Source of the DNA: Rhodoferax sp. OV413
GTDB taxonomy: Bacteria; Pseudomonadota; Gammaproteobacteria; Burkholderiales; Burkholderiaceae_C
DNA length: 64,000 bases
NCBI RefSeq assembly: GCF_900104385.1
Contig: NZ_FNJA01000001.1
Span: forward strand, 1-64,000
Direction of reading: 5' to 3'
The notes under the pieces were generated by a model that searched no databases, was not told the origin of the DNA, and saw only the letters and a list, made by a program, of their open reading frames with translations. The position numbers were made by a program, and so were the translations under genes. Shown in pieces: positions 18,019 through 27,049 of the stretch; the first letter of the stretch is position 1; each line of letters begins with the position of its first letter.

Positions 18019-18962
18019 ACTACCCCCTCGTAGGCGTATTCGTCCTGCTGCTAGGCGCGGCCCTGGTGGCGGGCCTGCTGTGGCTCGCCTCTGGCGGCGC
18101 CGTGCGCAAGCAATACGACCTGTACCTGGCGATCGAGAACGAATCGGTTGCCGGCCTGAACCTGAACGCGCCCGTCAAATACAACGGTGTAGAGGTCGGC
18201 CGGGTGCGCGACATCCACCTGGACGCCGCTAACCCGGAGCGCGTGCAGCTGACCTTTGCGATAGAGCAGGGCACGCCGATCAAGGAAGACACGGTGGCCG
18301 TGCTGAAAACCCAGGGGCTTACCGGCATCGCCTACGTGGAGCTGGGCGGCGGCACCCCGGCCGCGCCACTGCTGCGTGCCAAAGCGCCAGGCCTGTACCC
18401 GGAAATCCGCACCAAGCCCTCGCTCAGCGCTCGACTGGAAAACGTGCTCACCACCGCCGCCGAAAAGCTCGACCGCATATCGAACAATGTGGATGCGGTG
18501 CTGAGCAACGAGAACCGGCTTGCCATCCGCCAGGTGCTGGCCGACATGGCCGTGATCAGCCGCACCATTGCCGGCCGCAAAGACAGTATTGACAAGGGCC
18601 TCGCCAACGCCGCGCGCACCTTCCAGAACACCGCCCAGGCGTCGGCACAGCTCGGGCTCGCGATTGCGCGCATCGGCCCGGCCGCCGATGCCGTGCAGAA
18701 AATGGGCTTGGAAACCGCCCTCACCAGCCAGCGGGCTGCGCAGGTGATCGATGCCGCCGCCATCGATTTGGCCCGGGTGGGAGGCGAAACCCTGCCCGAA
18801 GTACAGCGCTTGCTGGGTGAAATGAATGCCTTGTCCGGTTCGCTGCGACGCCTGAGCGAGCAAACCGAGCGCAACCCCGCTTCCTTGCTCTGGGGGCGCA
18901 GCCTGGTGCCGAACGGGCCGGGCGAATCCAACCCACAAACCCCACAGGCAATAGCACCATGA
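18003..18962 (+). CDS. MCE-domain (MlaD-like) substrate-binding protein, probable AUC start
   Basis: A periplasmic, membrane-anchored lipid-binding protein of 315-319 aa. An N-terminal helix (NYPLVGVFVLLLGAALVAGLLWL) is followed by the MCE domain (about residues 40-120, PVKYNGVEVGRVRDI and TQGLTGIAYVEL) and a long helical region. The first classical codon is GTG at 18015, but AGGAG (17992-17996) is placed ideally, 6 bases before an in-frame ATC at 18003 that would give the N-terminus METKVNYPLVG typical of this family. I therefore annotate an AUC start; GTG at 18015 is the alternative. The gene overlaps the ATPase stop. Confidence 0.85.
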   Translation: METKVNYPLVGVFVLLLGAALVAGLLWLASGGAVRKQYDLYLAIENESVAGLNLNAPVKYNGVEVGRVRDIHLDAANPERVQLTFAIEQGTPIKEDTVAVLKTQGLTGIAYVELGGGTPAAPLLRAKAPGLYPEIRTKPSLSARLENVLTTAAEKLDRISNNVDAVLSNENRLAIRQVLADMAVISRTIAGRKDSIDKGLANAARTFQNTAQASAQLGLAIARIGPAADAVQKMGLETALTSQRAAQVIDAAAIDLARVGGETLPEVQRLLGEMNALSGSLRRLSEQTERNPASLLWGRSLVPNGPGESNPQTPQAIAP

Positions 18963-19591
18963 AATACTTCCCCTTGATGCACCCTATGGGCTGGTGCAGC
19001 GCCCTTGTCGCCTTGGCGCTGGCCAGTGGATGCACGGCATTGCGCCCGGCGGCGGTGGCGCAGCCCAGCGTCTACACGCTGGGCACTGCGCTGGCGGCTG
19101 CGCCCGTGCAAGCCGCCGCGTCGGCGCCGACCTTGCTGGTGGATCTGCCGCGCGCGGCGCCGGGGTTCGACACCGCCCACATCGTCTACGTGCGCAGCCC
19201 GCATACCCTGGAGTACTTTGCCCACAACGCGTGGGTGGATACGCCGGCCCGCATGCTGGCGCCGCGGATCGTGGCCGCGTTGGGCCAGGGCGGCGCTTTC
19301 CGCGCGGTGGTGCTGGCACCGACTGCGGTGGCGGGCAGTCTGCGGCTGGACACCGAAATCCTGCGCCTGCAGCAAGACTTTTCCACTGCGCCCAGCCGCA
19401 CCCGCTTTACGCTGCGCGCCACCTTGGTGGATTCCAGCACCCGCCGGGTGCTGGCCTGGCGCGAGTTTGATGCAAGCGTGGCAGCCAAGACCGATGACCC
19501 TTATGGCGGCGTAGTGGCGGCCCATGGCGCGGTGCAGGCGGTGTTGGACGAGCTGGCGGCGTTTTGCGCATCCACGCTTGCCGACCGATAA
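18959..19591 (+). CDS. ABC-type transport auxiliary lipoprotein (PqiC/DUF330-like)
   Basis: A 210 aa outer-membrane lipoprotein, last gene of the MCE operon and overlapping the MCE gene by 4 bases. The lipobox is ALASGC with the lipidated Cys25. The rest fits the ABC_trans_aux family (PSVYTLG, YVRSPHTLEYFAHNAWVDTPARML, LRLDTEILRLQQDF), which links MCE systems to the outer membrane. The four genes together form a complete lipid trafficking system, though no MlaC-like periplasmic carrier is present. Confidence 0.87.
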   Translation: MKYFPLMHPMGWCSALVALALASGCTALRPAAVAQPSVYTLGTALAAAPVQAAASAPTLLVDLPRAAPGFDTAHIVYVRSPHTLEYFAHNAWVDTPARMLAPRIVAALGQGGAFRAVVLAPTAVAGSLRLDTEILRLQQDFSTAPSRTRFTLRATLVDSSTRRVLAWREFDASVAAKTDDPYGGVVAAHGAVQAVLDELAAFCASTLADR

Positions 19592-19659
19592 CGCCTGACC
19601 TTTGTAGGGGTGCTGCGCGCAGGGCTTGAGTATTTTTGGCTTGGGCCTAGAATGCAGAT

Positions 19660-19679
19660 AACTGTTTATTTATCCAGTA
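19660..19679 (+). promoter_or_regulatory. LexA (SOS) box of the imuA-imuB-dnaE2 cassette
   Basis: TAACTGTTTATTTATCCAGT fits the CTGT-N8-ACAG LexA operator with one change (CCAG for ACAG). It lies 22 bases upstream of imuA, where it would cover the promoter. Confidence 0.7.
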
Positions 19680-19701
19680 TTTTCTGCCGCTATTTACCGC
19701 C

Positions 19702-20415
19702 ATGCCTGCCCGCGCTGTTCCCTTTCTCGATTCCGTCTGGCGCGCCAGCGAGCTGAGCGCGGGTGGTGCGCCCACGGTGGCCAGCGGCCATGCGGCGCTG
19801 GACGCGGCGCTACCCGGCGGCGGCTGGCCCTGCGGCAGCCTGACCGAGCTGCTGCAAACCCAGGCCGGCGTACACGAGTGGCGCTTGCTGCTGCCGGCGC
19901 TGCGCACCGTGCCGGGCGCGGTGGTGCTGGTGGCCAGCCCGCATCTGCCGAATATGCCGGCGCTGGCCAGCATGGGTTTGCCCATGGCTTCCGTCTTGCT
20001 GGTCCATGCCAGCCGGCCGGCCGACCGGCTGTGGGCGGCCGAGCAGGCGCTGCGCTGCCGCGATGTCGGCGCGCTGCTGGTCTGGCTGGACCAGGCCCGG
20101 TCTGAGCAATTGAGGCGTTTGCAGATGGCTGCCCAAAGCGCCAACCAGAACCAGGCGCCGCTGGTGTTTGCCTTCCGGCCGCTGGGCGCACAGCACGAGT
20201 CGTCGCCCGCGCCGCTGCGCATCCGCCTGGGCAGCGCGCCCGGGCACCGGCTGGAACTCGGCGTGTTGAAGCGCCGCGGCCCCAGCCTGGACCGGCCGGT
20301 GCTGTTGCTGCCCGCGCTGCCACCGGCCCTGGTGAAACCGGCGCGCATATTTACGCCCCTTGTTGGCACCCCGCTGCATGCTGTGGATCGCCCTCGCACC
20401 CCTAGCGCCGCCTGA
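19702..20415 (+). CDS. imuA: Translesion synthesis accessory protein ImuA
   Basis: A 237 aa RecA/SulA-related protein that supports damage-induced mutagenesis together with ImuB and DnaE2. The N-terminal part matches the family (VWRASELSAGGAPTVASGHAALDAALPGGGWPCGSLTELL), and the DxxxLLVWLD strand and C-terminal basic LGVLKRRGP segment follow. The RecA-like Walker A is degenerate, as usual for ImuA. Just upstream is a LexA box, so it should be SOS induced. The end overlaps imuB. Confidence 0.88.
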   Translation: MPARAVPFLDSVWRASELSAGGAPTVASGHAALDAALPGGGWPCGSLTELLQTQAGVHEWRLLLPALRTVPGAVVLVASPHLPNMPALASMGLPMASVLLVHASRPADRLWAAEQALRCRDVGALLVWLDQARSEQLRRLQMAAQSANQNQAPLVFAFRPLGAQHESSPAPLRIRLGSAPGHRLELGVLKRRGPSLDRPVLLLPALPPALVKPARIFTPLVGTPLHAVDRPRTPSAA

Positions 20416-21685
20416 AGAAGCCGCGGAAGCCGAGGCGCTGCTGCAAGCCCTGGCCTGGGCCGTGCTGCAGTTCAGCCCCCGTGTCTGCCGGCTGGAGCAG
20501 GCTGTGCTGCTGGAGGTGGAGGCCAGCGTACGCCTGTTCCACGGCCAGCGCCAACTGCTGCGCCAGGTGCAGCAGCAAGCGGCGCCGTGGTGCGCCTGCA
20601 GCCTGGCGCTGGCGCCCACCGCCTTGGCTGCGCTGGCCCTGCTGAAGCAGCGCAGTGCAGCCTTAGTGGGCTGTAGTCCGCACACTCTGCAGGCCCGTCT
20701 GGACGGCCTGCCCATGCAATGCCTGGCGGCGTTGGCCGCCCATCTGCCGACCCTGCAGCGCCTTGGCTGCCGCAGCCTGGGCCAGGTGCGTGCGCTGCCA
20801 CGTAGCGGTGTGTCTCGCCGCTTTGGCGCTGGTGTGTTGGACGCGCTGGACCGGGCCTATGGATTGAAGCCCGAACTCTATCCCTGGGTGGTGCTGCCCG
20901 AGCAGTTTCGCCTGCGGTTGGAATTTAGCGGCCGCATCGAGGTGGCTCAGGGCATGCTGTTTGGCGTGCAGCGCCTGCTGCTGCAGCTGAAAGCCTGGCT
21001 GCAGGCCCGGCAAAGCGGCGCCATCGGCGTGCGCCTGCACTGGGAGCATGACATGCAGCGCCGCAGCGAGGCGGCGGCCGGCTGCATGGAGGTGCGCACA
21101 GCCGAAGCCACCCGCGACACCGCACACCTGGCCAAGCTGCTGGCCGAGCATCTGGCTCACACCCAGCTGGCCGCGCCGGTGGTGGCTATCACGCTGGAAG
21201 CGCTGGGCGTGGAGCGGCTGCAGGTCGGCAGCCAGAGCCTGCTGCCTGAGGACCGGGTGCGCGGCGAATCGCTGCAGCAGTTCATTGAACGGGTCTCGGC
21301 CCGGCTCGGGCCACAGCAGGTGCTGCGTGCCCACGCCGTGGCCGACCACCGTCCGCAGCGCATGCAGACCTGGGCCGCGGCCAGCACCACGCCGCCCGGC
21401 AAACCTGTCGCGCCCGATCCGGCCCAGGCCTCGCATCCGCCGTGGATCTTGCGCCAGCCACAACCTCTGGCGGTGCAGAACCACCGCCCGCTGTACCAGG
21501 GGCCGCTGCGCCTGCTGGCCGGCCCCGAGCGCATCGAGGCCGGCTGGTGGGAGGGTGTAGAAGATTTGACCCGGCGCGACTACTTCATCGCCCACAGCGA
21601 ACATTCCGGCCTGCTGTGGGTTTACCGCGAGCGGGCACCGGCCCGGGGCAGCAGTGGCTGGTTCTTGCATGGCTTGTATGGCTAA
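20378..21685 (+). CDS. imuB: Y-family polymerase homologue ImuB
   Basis: A 435 aa DinB/UmuC-like protein that in other bacteria lacks polymerase activity and acts as the hub joining ImuA, DnaE2 and the beta clamp. The start MLWIALAPLAPPE at 20378 matches known ImuB N-termini; it overlaps imuA by 38 bases. The palm region lacks the acidic pair of active Y-family enzymes (RLEQAVLLEVEASVRLF). A helix-hairpin-helix region (LQRLGCRSLGQVRALPRSG) and the C-terminal family motif IEAGWWEG...RRDYFIAHSEHSGLLWVYRE are present. Confidence 0.9.
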   Translation: MLWIALAPLAPPEEAAEAEALLQALAWAVLQFSPRVCRLEQAVLLEVEASVRLFHGQRQLLRQVQQQAAPWCACSLALAPTALAALALLKQRSAALVGCSPHTLQARLDGLPMQCLAALAAHLPTLQRLGCRSLGQVRALPRSGVSRRFGAGVLDALDRAYGLKPELYPWVVLPEQFRLRLEFSGRIEVAQGMLFGVQRLLLQLKAWLQARQSGAIGVRLHWEHDMQRRSEAAAGCMEVRTAEATRDTAHLAKLLAEHLAHTQLAAPVVAITLEALGVERLQVGSQSLLPEDRVRGESLQQFIERVSARLGPQQVLRAHAVADHRPQRMQTWAAASTTPPGKPVAPDPAQASHPPWILRQPQPLAVQNHRPLYQGPLRLLAGPERIEAGWWEGVEDLTRRDYFIAHSEHSGLLWVYRERAPARGSSGWFLHGLYG

Positions 21686-24600
21686 TAAGGAATTGCCCGG
21701 CTATGCCGAGCTGTATTGCCTGAGCAACTTCAGCTTTCAGCGCGGGGCCTCGCATCCCGAGGAACTGGTGGAACGCGCATTGGAGCTGGGCTACACCGCC
21801 CTGGCGATCACCGACGAATGCTCGGTGGCCGGCGTGGTGCGCGCGCATGTGGCAGCACGCCAGCAGCCTTTGCATTTGCTGATCGGTTCCGAATTCAAGC
21901 TGCAGGACGGCAGCCGCTTGGTGCTGCTGGCCCGCAACCGCCGCGGCTACGGCCAGCTGTGCGAATGGATCACCCTGTGCCGCGCCCCGCGCGATGCTGA
22001 CTACCGGCAAGACTCCGCGCATTGGGAGGCCCAGGCCAGCCAGCTGAACGACTGCCTGGCCTTGCTATCCCCACCCCGGCTGGCCGATGCGGACGCCATC
22101 GGCGCGCGTGCCCAGTGGCTGCAGCGCCTGTTTCCGCAGCGTTGCTGGATTGCGGTGACCCTGCTGCAGCGCCTGGACGACGCGCGCTGGCTGCACACGC
22201 TGCAGCAGGCCGGCCAGCGCAGCGGCCTGAGGCTGCTGGCTGCAGGTAACGTGCACATGCATGCGCGCTCGCGCAAGCCCTTGCACGACGTGATCAGCGC
22301 CGTGCGCCTGGGGCGGCCGGTGGCCGACTGCGGCTTTGCCTTGCAGCCGAATGCCGAGTCCCATTTGCGCACCCGCGTGCGCCTGGCCGGCCTGTACCCG
22401 CCCGAGCTGCTGCAGGAAAGCCTGCTGGTGGCCGCGCTGTGCACCTTTAACCTCGACGAACTGAAGTACGAATATCCGCAAGAGGTCGTGCCGCAGGGCC
22501 ATACCGCGACCAGCTTTTTGCGCCTGAGCGCGCTGGCGGGTGCCGCCGAGCGCTACCCCGAGGGTGTGCCGGCCGATGTGCTGGCGCGGCTGGACTACGA
22601 GCTGGCGCTGATCAGCGACCTGAACTACGAAAAATACTTTCTGACCGTCTATGACATCGTGCGCTTTGCGCGCAGCCGCAACATCTTGTGCCAGGGCCGC
22701 GGCTCGGCGGCCAATTCGGTGGTCTGCTACTGCCTGCGGGTCACCGAGGTCGACCCAGTCCGAAGCCATGGCCTGTTCGAACGCTTCATCAGCCGCGAGC
22801 GCAACGAGCCGCCGGACATCGACGTCGATTTCGAGCACGAACGGCGCGAGGAGGTGATCCAGTATCTGTACGAGCGCTTCGGCCGGCACCGTGCCGCGCT
22901 GACCGCCACCGTGGTCACCTACCGGCCGCGCAGCGCCATCCGCGACGTGGGCAAGGCCTTGGGCTTGCCGCTGGACATGCTGGAGGCGCTGGCCAAGAAC
23001 CATGTGTGGTGGGACGGCCCCGAGGCCATGCCCGAGCGCCTGCGCGAGATCGGCGTGGACCCCACGCTGCGCAGCATCGTCTTGCTGCTGGAATTGACGC
23101 GTACGCTGATCGGCTTTCCGCGCCATCTGTCGCAACACACCGGTGGCTTTGTGCTGACCGGCGACCGGCTCACTTCCAGCGTACCGGTGCGCAATGCCGC
23201 GATGGAAAACCGCACCACCATCGAGTGGGACAAAGACGATATCGACGCGCTGGGCCTGCTGAAGGTGGACGTGCTGGCTCTCGGCATGCTGACCGCCATC
23301 CACCGCAGCCTGAACTTCATCAGCCAGTGGCGTGGCTACGCATTCACCCGGCAGCACATCAAGGAGGGCGATACAGCGACTTACGACATGTGCTGCGCCG
23401 CCGACACCATAGGCGTGTTCCAGATCGAGTCGCGGGCCCAGCAGAGCATGCTGCCCCGGCTGCGGCCGCGTTGCTATTACGACCTGGTGGTGCAGGTGGC
23501 CATCGTGCGGCCCGGGCCCATCCAGGGCGGCATGGTGCACCCATTTCTGCGGCGCCGCCAGGGTCTGGAGCCCAAAACCTTACCCAATGAAGCGCTTGGT
23601 CCAGCCCTTGAACGCACGATGGGTGTACCGATTTTTCAAGAGCAGGTGATGCAGATCGCCATGATCGCCGCGGGCTTCAGCCCCGGCGAGGCTGACGAAC
23701 TGCGCCGCGCCATGGCCGCCTGGAAGCGCAAGGGGGGTATCGAGAAGTTCTACCAGCGCATCCTGGACGGCATGGCGGAGCGTAAATATGAACCCGAGTT
23801 TGCCGAGGCGATCTTCCGCCAGATGCAGGGCTTTGGCGAATACGGCTTCCCAGAAAGCCACGCGGCCAGCTTTGCGCTGCTGGTCTACGACAGCGCATAC
23901 ATGAAATGCCATGAGCCAGGCTGTTTTCTGGCGGCCATGCTGAATTCGCTGCCTATGGGCTTTTACGGCCCGTCGCAATTGGTGCAGGATGCGCAGCGCC
24001 ATGGCGTGGAAGTGCGGCCGGCCGACGTGACCCACAGCGACTGGGACTGCACCTTGGAAGATGGAGGGCAGGACCAGCCAGCGGTACGCCTGGGCCTGCG
24101 ATTGGTGTCGGGCGTGTCCCAGAAGAACATGGTGCGCCTGGTGCAGGCCCGTGCCGATCAACCGTTCAGCAGCACCGAAGACCTGGCCTTGCGCGCGCAG
24201 CTGGACGCGCCTACCTTGAATGCGTTGGCCCGGGCCGATGCGCTGGCCAGCCTGTCCGGGCATCGGCGCCAGCAGGTCTGGGATGCCTCGGCCTTGCATG
24301 CCACGCCTGCGCTGCTGCGCGATGCGCCGGTGGATGAGCAGGCGCTGGCTTTGGAAGAGGCCCCCGAAGCCGAGGAAATCGTCTGGGACTACGCGGCCCT
24401 GGGCATGAGCTTGCGCCGCCACCCCGTGGCCTTGCTGCGTGGCTATTTACGCAAGCGCTGGCTGCTGTCGGCCGCCGAATTGCGCGATCTGCCGGAGGCC
24501 GCCACCGGCCGCATGGTGCGCGCCTGCGGCTTGGTCACCGTGCGGCAGCAGCCGGGTACGGCCAAGGGCATCGTGTTTGTCACGCTGGAGGACGAAACTG

Positions 24601-24791
24601 GCAGCGTGAACGTGATCGTCTGGAAGAGCCTGCGCGACAGCCAGCGCGCCCCCTTGCTGCAGGCCAAGCTGCTGGCGGTGTACGGCCAGTGGCAGCGCGT
24701 GGGTGAGGTGCGGCACCTGGTGGCCAAGCACTTGCGCGATGTCAGCAATTTGCTGGGCGAACTGGCTACCAGCAGCCGGGATTTTCATTGA
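21678..24791 (+). CDS. dnaE2: Error-prone DNA polymerase DnaE2 (ImuC)
   Basis: A 1037 aa C-family polymerase that extends across lesions during SOS mutagenesis. The PHP domain is N-terminal (YCLSNFSFQRGASHPEELV), the catalytic acidic motif is PDIDVDFEHERREEV near residue 380, and an OB-fold lies at the C-terminus (GIVFVTLEDETGSVNVIVW). The ATG at 21678 gives MANKELPGYAELYCLSNFSF, overlapping the imuB end by 8 bases and so translationally coupled to it. All motifs look intact. Confidence 0.95.
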   Translation: MANKELPGYAELYCLSNFSFQRGASHPEELVERALELGYTALAITDECSVAGVVRAHVAARQQPLHLLIGSEFKLQDGSRLVLLARNRRGYGQLCEWITLCRAPRDADYRQDSAHWEAQASQLNDCLALLSPPRLADADAIGARAQWLQRLFPQRCWIAVTLLQRLDDARWLHTLQQAGQRSGLRLLAAGNVHMHARSRKPLHDVISAVRLGRPVADCGFALQPNAESHLRTRVRLAGLYPPELLQESLLVAALCTFNLDELKYEYPQEVVPQGHTATSFLRLSALAGAAERYPEGVPADVLARLDYELALISDLNYEKYFLTVYDIVRFARSRNILCQGRGSAANSVVCYCLRVTEVDPVRSHGLFERFISRERNEPPDIDVDFEHERREEVIQYLYERFGRHRAALTATVVTYRPRSAIRDVGKALGLPLDMLEALAKNHVWWDGPEAMPERLREIGVDPTLRSIVLLLELTRTLIGFPRHLSQHTGGFVLTGDRLTSSVPVRNAAMENRTTIEWDKDDIDALGLLKVDVLALGMLTAIHRSLNFISQWRGYAFTRQHIKEGDTATYDMCCAADTIGVFQIESRAQQSMLPRLRPRCYYDLVVQVAIVRPGPIQGGMVHPFLRRRQGLEPKTLPNEALGPALERTMGVPIFQEQVMQIAMIAAGFSPGEADELRRAMAAWKRKGGIEKFYQRILDGMAERKYEPEFAEAIFRQMQGFGEYGFPESHAASFALLVYDSAYMKCHEPGCFLAAMLNSLPMGFYGPSQLVQDAQRHGVEVRPADVTHSDWDCTLEDGGQDQPAVRLGLRLVSGVSQKNMVRLVQARADQPFSSTEDLALRAQLDAPTLNALARADALASLSGHRRQQVWDASALHATPALLRDAPVDEQALALEEAPEAEEIVWDYAALGMSLRRHPVALLRGYLRKRWLLSAAELRDLPEAATGRMVRACGLVTVRQQPGTAKGIVFVTLEDETGSVNVIVWKSLRDSQRAPLLQAKLLAVYGQWQRVGEVRHLVAKHLRDVSNLLGELATSSRDFH

Positions 24792-24804
24792 GTTGTCACA
24801 CGAA

Positions 24805-24860
24805 TGCTATTAAATAAATAGCTATTTGCGCTGGTGGAATATGTGCCAGAGGCCTAAAAA
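24805..24860 (+). repeat. Interspersed repeat (family A)
   Basis: It reads AAATAGCTATTTGCGC, a central segment, then TGTGCCAGAGGCCTAAAAA. It lies between dnaE2 and ppk. Confidence 0.6.
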
Positions 24861-24896
24861 GCTTATGAAGTGGATAGGGCAGATGGGTCACGGCTT

Positions 24897-24925
24897 TGTC
24901 ATCGTTTTGACATCAAATTTCATGA
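24897..24925 (+). promoter_or_regulatory. Pho-box-like site upstream of ppk
   Basis: TGTCATC and TGACATC are 7-base near-repeats separated by GTTT, giving the 11-base spacing of PhoB half-sites; a weaker third unit TTCATGA follows after AAAT. The site ends 43 bases before the ppk start. Phosphate-starvation control of polyphosphate kinase is known in other bacteria, but the call rests on the motif alone. Confidence 0.45.
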
Positions 24926-24968
24926 CACTGGCCGCTACCATCCCGCGCCCGTTTGTCTGACCCTACTG

Positions 24969-27044
24969 ATGTCCGCACTTAAAAAAAATACTTCCGTACC
25001 CGAGTCCACCCCTGGAGCGCTGCTGGACCGCGACCACAGCATCCTGGCTTTCAACGAAAGGGTGCTGGACTGCGCCCTTCGGCCTGATGTGCCCTTACTG
25101 GAGCGGCTGCGCTACCTGTGCATCGTCTCGTCCAACCTGGATGAATTTTTTGAAGTGCGTGGCGCCCCGCACCTGGTGGCGGCCCACAGCAACGACTACC
25201 GCGGTGTCTACACCGTCGACTCTTTCAAGAAACTGGCGGCCGATGCCCATGCGCTGGTAGCGCGCCAGTACGCGCTGTACAACGACCAGCTGCAGCCGGC
25301 GTTTGCCGAGCAAGGCTTCCAGATCATTCCGCATGGCGAGCGCAACCCCGTGCAGCGCCGCTGGGTCAAGGCCTACTTTGACCGCGAAGTCCGCCCATTG
25401 CTGATGCCGGTGGGGCTGGACCCCGCACACCCGTTTCCGCAGGTGGCCAACAAGTCGCTGAACTTCATCGTGCGTCTGCGCGGGCACGATGCGTTTGGCC
25501 GTGAGAACGAGATCACCATCGTCAAGGTGCCGCGCGTGCTGCCGCGGCTGATCCGCTTGCCGGATGCGGTGTCGGGCGAGCGCATGCTGTTCGTGTCGCT
25601 GTCGAGCGTGATCCGTGCGCATCTGCACGAGATGTTTGTCGGCCGCGAGGTTGGGCAGTTTTCGCAGTTCCGCGTGACCCGGCATTCCGACCTGGCGGTA
25701 GACGAGGACGATGTGCGCAACCTGCGCACCGCACTGCGTCAGGGCTTGGAAATACGGCACTTTGGCCAGGCGGTGCGGCTGGAGGTGTCGGCCGATTGCT
25801 CCGAGCATTTGTCGCAATTTCTGCTGCGGCAGTTCGACCTGCCCGAGCAGGCGCTGTACCGCGTGCATGGCCCGGTGAACCTGGCGCGGCTGACCCAGCT
25901 GATCGACCTGGTGGACCGGCCAGCCTTGCTGTTCCCGCCGTTCCAGGCCAGCTGGCCGCGGCAGCTGACGCGCGGGCAGTCGTTTTTTGAACGCCTGAAG
26001 CAAGGTGATGTGCTGATCCACCAGCCATTCGAGAGCTTTGATGCGGTGCTGGCCTTCTTACGCGAGGCGGTTCACGACCCGGCGGTGCTGGCCATCAAGC
26101 AAACCATTTACCGCACCGGCCCGGATTCCGAGCTGATGGCCTTGCTGCGTGAAGCCGTGCGCCGCGGCAAAGAAGTCACCGTGGTGGTGGAGCTGAAAGC
26201 CCGTTTCGACGAAGAAGCCAATATCAACTGGGCGGAGATGCTGGAGTCAATTGGCGCCCAGGTGGTGTACGGCGTGGTGGGTCTGAAAACCCACGCCAAG
26301 ATGCTGCTGGTGACGCGCCGTGAAGGCAAGCAGCTGCGCCGCTACGGCCATTTGTCCACCGGCAACTACAACCCGCGCACGGCCCGGCTGTACACCGACA
26401 TCAGCCAGCTGACCGCCGACGCGGCGCTGACCAGCGACATGGAGCAGGTGTTTGTGCACATCGCCGGCCAGAGCAAGCTGCCGCGCCTGCGCCGCCTATG
26501 GCTGGCACCGTTCCAGCTGCACCGCAAGCTGACCGACACGATGGATGCGCTGGGCAAGGCTGCGGCGCAGGGCAAGTCGACCCGCATCGTCGCCAAGATG
26601 AATGCGCTGACCGACGAGGCGCTGATTGCCGCCCTGGTGCGCGCGGGCCAGCAGGGCGTGCGCATCGACTTGGTGGTGCGCGGCGCCTGCATGCTGCCCG
26701 GCCAGGTGCCGGGCTGGACCGACAACATCCGCGTGCGCTCGGTGGTCGGCCGGTTTCTGGAGCATTCGCGCATCTTCTACTTCCGCAATGGCGACAAGGA
26801 AGATCTCTATCTGTCGAGCGCCGACTGGATGAACCGCAACATGCTGCGCCGCATCGAGCTAGCCTGGCCGGTCACCGACCCGCAACTGCGCCAGCGCGTG
26901 ATCGACGAATGCCTGGTGCCCTATCTGCTGGATGAACGCGATGCCTGGGACCTGGGCCCGGACGGTAGCTATACCCGAACCCGCAGCGACGGCCCTGGCG
27001 CGCAGGCCGCCTTGATGGGCCGCTACGGCCAACGCCGCAGGTGA
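24969..27044 (+). CDS. ppk: Polyphosphate kinase 1
   Basis: A 691 aa enzyme that polymerises the gamma-phosphate of ATP into polyphosphate. The N-terminal domain (NERVLDCALRPDVPLLERLRYLCIVSSNLDEFFEVR), the phosphohistidine loop GLKTHAKMLLV with the autophosphorylated His, YGHLSTGNYNPRTA, and the second conserved His in EHSRIFYF are all present. The ATG at 24969 is preferred; the frame is open 33 codons upstream through the Pho-box region, which argues against a longer protein. Its stop overlaps the possible GTG start of sixA. Confidence 0.95.
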   Translation: MSALKKNTSVPESTPGALLDRDHSILAFNERVLDCALRPDVPLLERLRYLCIVSSNLDEFFEVRGAPHLVAAHSNDYRGVYTVDSFKKLAADAHALVARQYALYNDQLQPAFAEQGFQIIPHGERNPVQRRWVKAYFDREVRPLLMPVGLDPAHPFPQVANKSLNFIVRLRGHDAFGRENEITIVKVPRVLPRLIRLPDAVSGERMLFVSLSSVIRAHLHEMFVGREVGQFSQFRVTRHSDLAVDEDDVRNLRTALRQGLEIRHFGQAVRLEVSADCSEHLSQFLLRQFDLPEQALYRVHGPVNLARLTQLIDLVDRPALLFPPFQASWPRQLTRGQSFFERLKQGDVLIHQPFESFDAVLAFLREAVHDPAVLAIKQTIYRTGPDSELMALLREAVRRGKEVTVVVELKARFDEEANINWAEMLESIGAQVVYGVVGLKTHAKMLLVTRREGKQLRRYGHLSTGNYNPRTARLYTDISQLTADAALTSDMEQVFVHIAGQSKLPRLRRLWLAPFQLHRKLTDTMDALGKAAAQGKSTRIVAKMNALTDEALIAALVRAGQQGVRIDLVVRGACMLPGQVPGWTDNIRVRSVVGRFLEHSRIFYFRNGDKEDLYLSSADWMNRNMLRRIELAWPVTDPQLRQRVIDECLVPYLLDERDAWDLGPDGSYTRTRSDGPGAQAALMGRYGQRRR

Positions 27045-27049
27045 ACGCC

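Noticed and set aside
19702-21685. Possible frameshift between imuA and imuB
   Set aside because: The 38-base overlap is normal for this cassette, and both proteins have complete family N- and C-termini.
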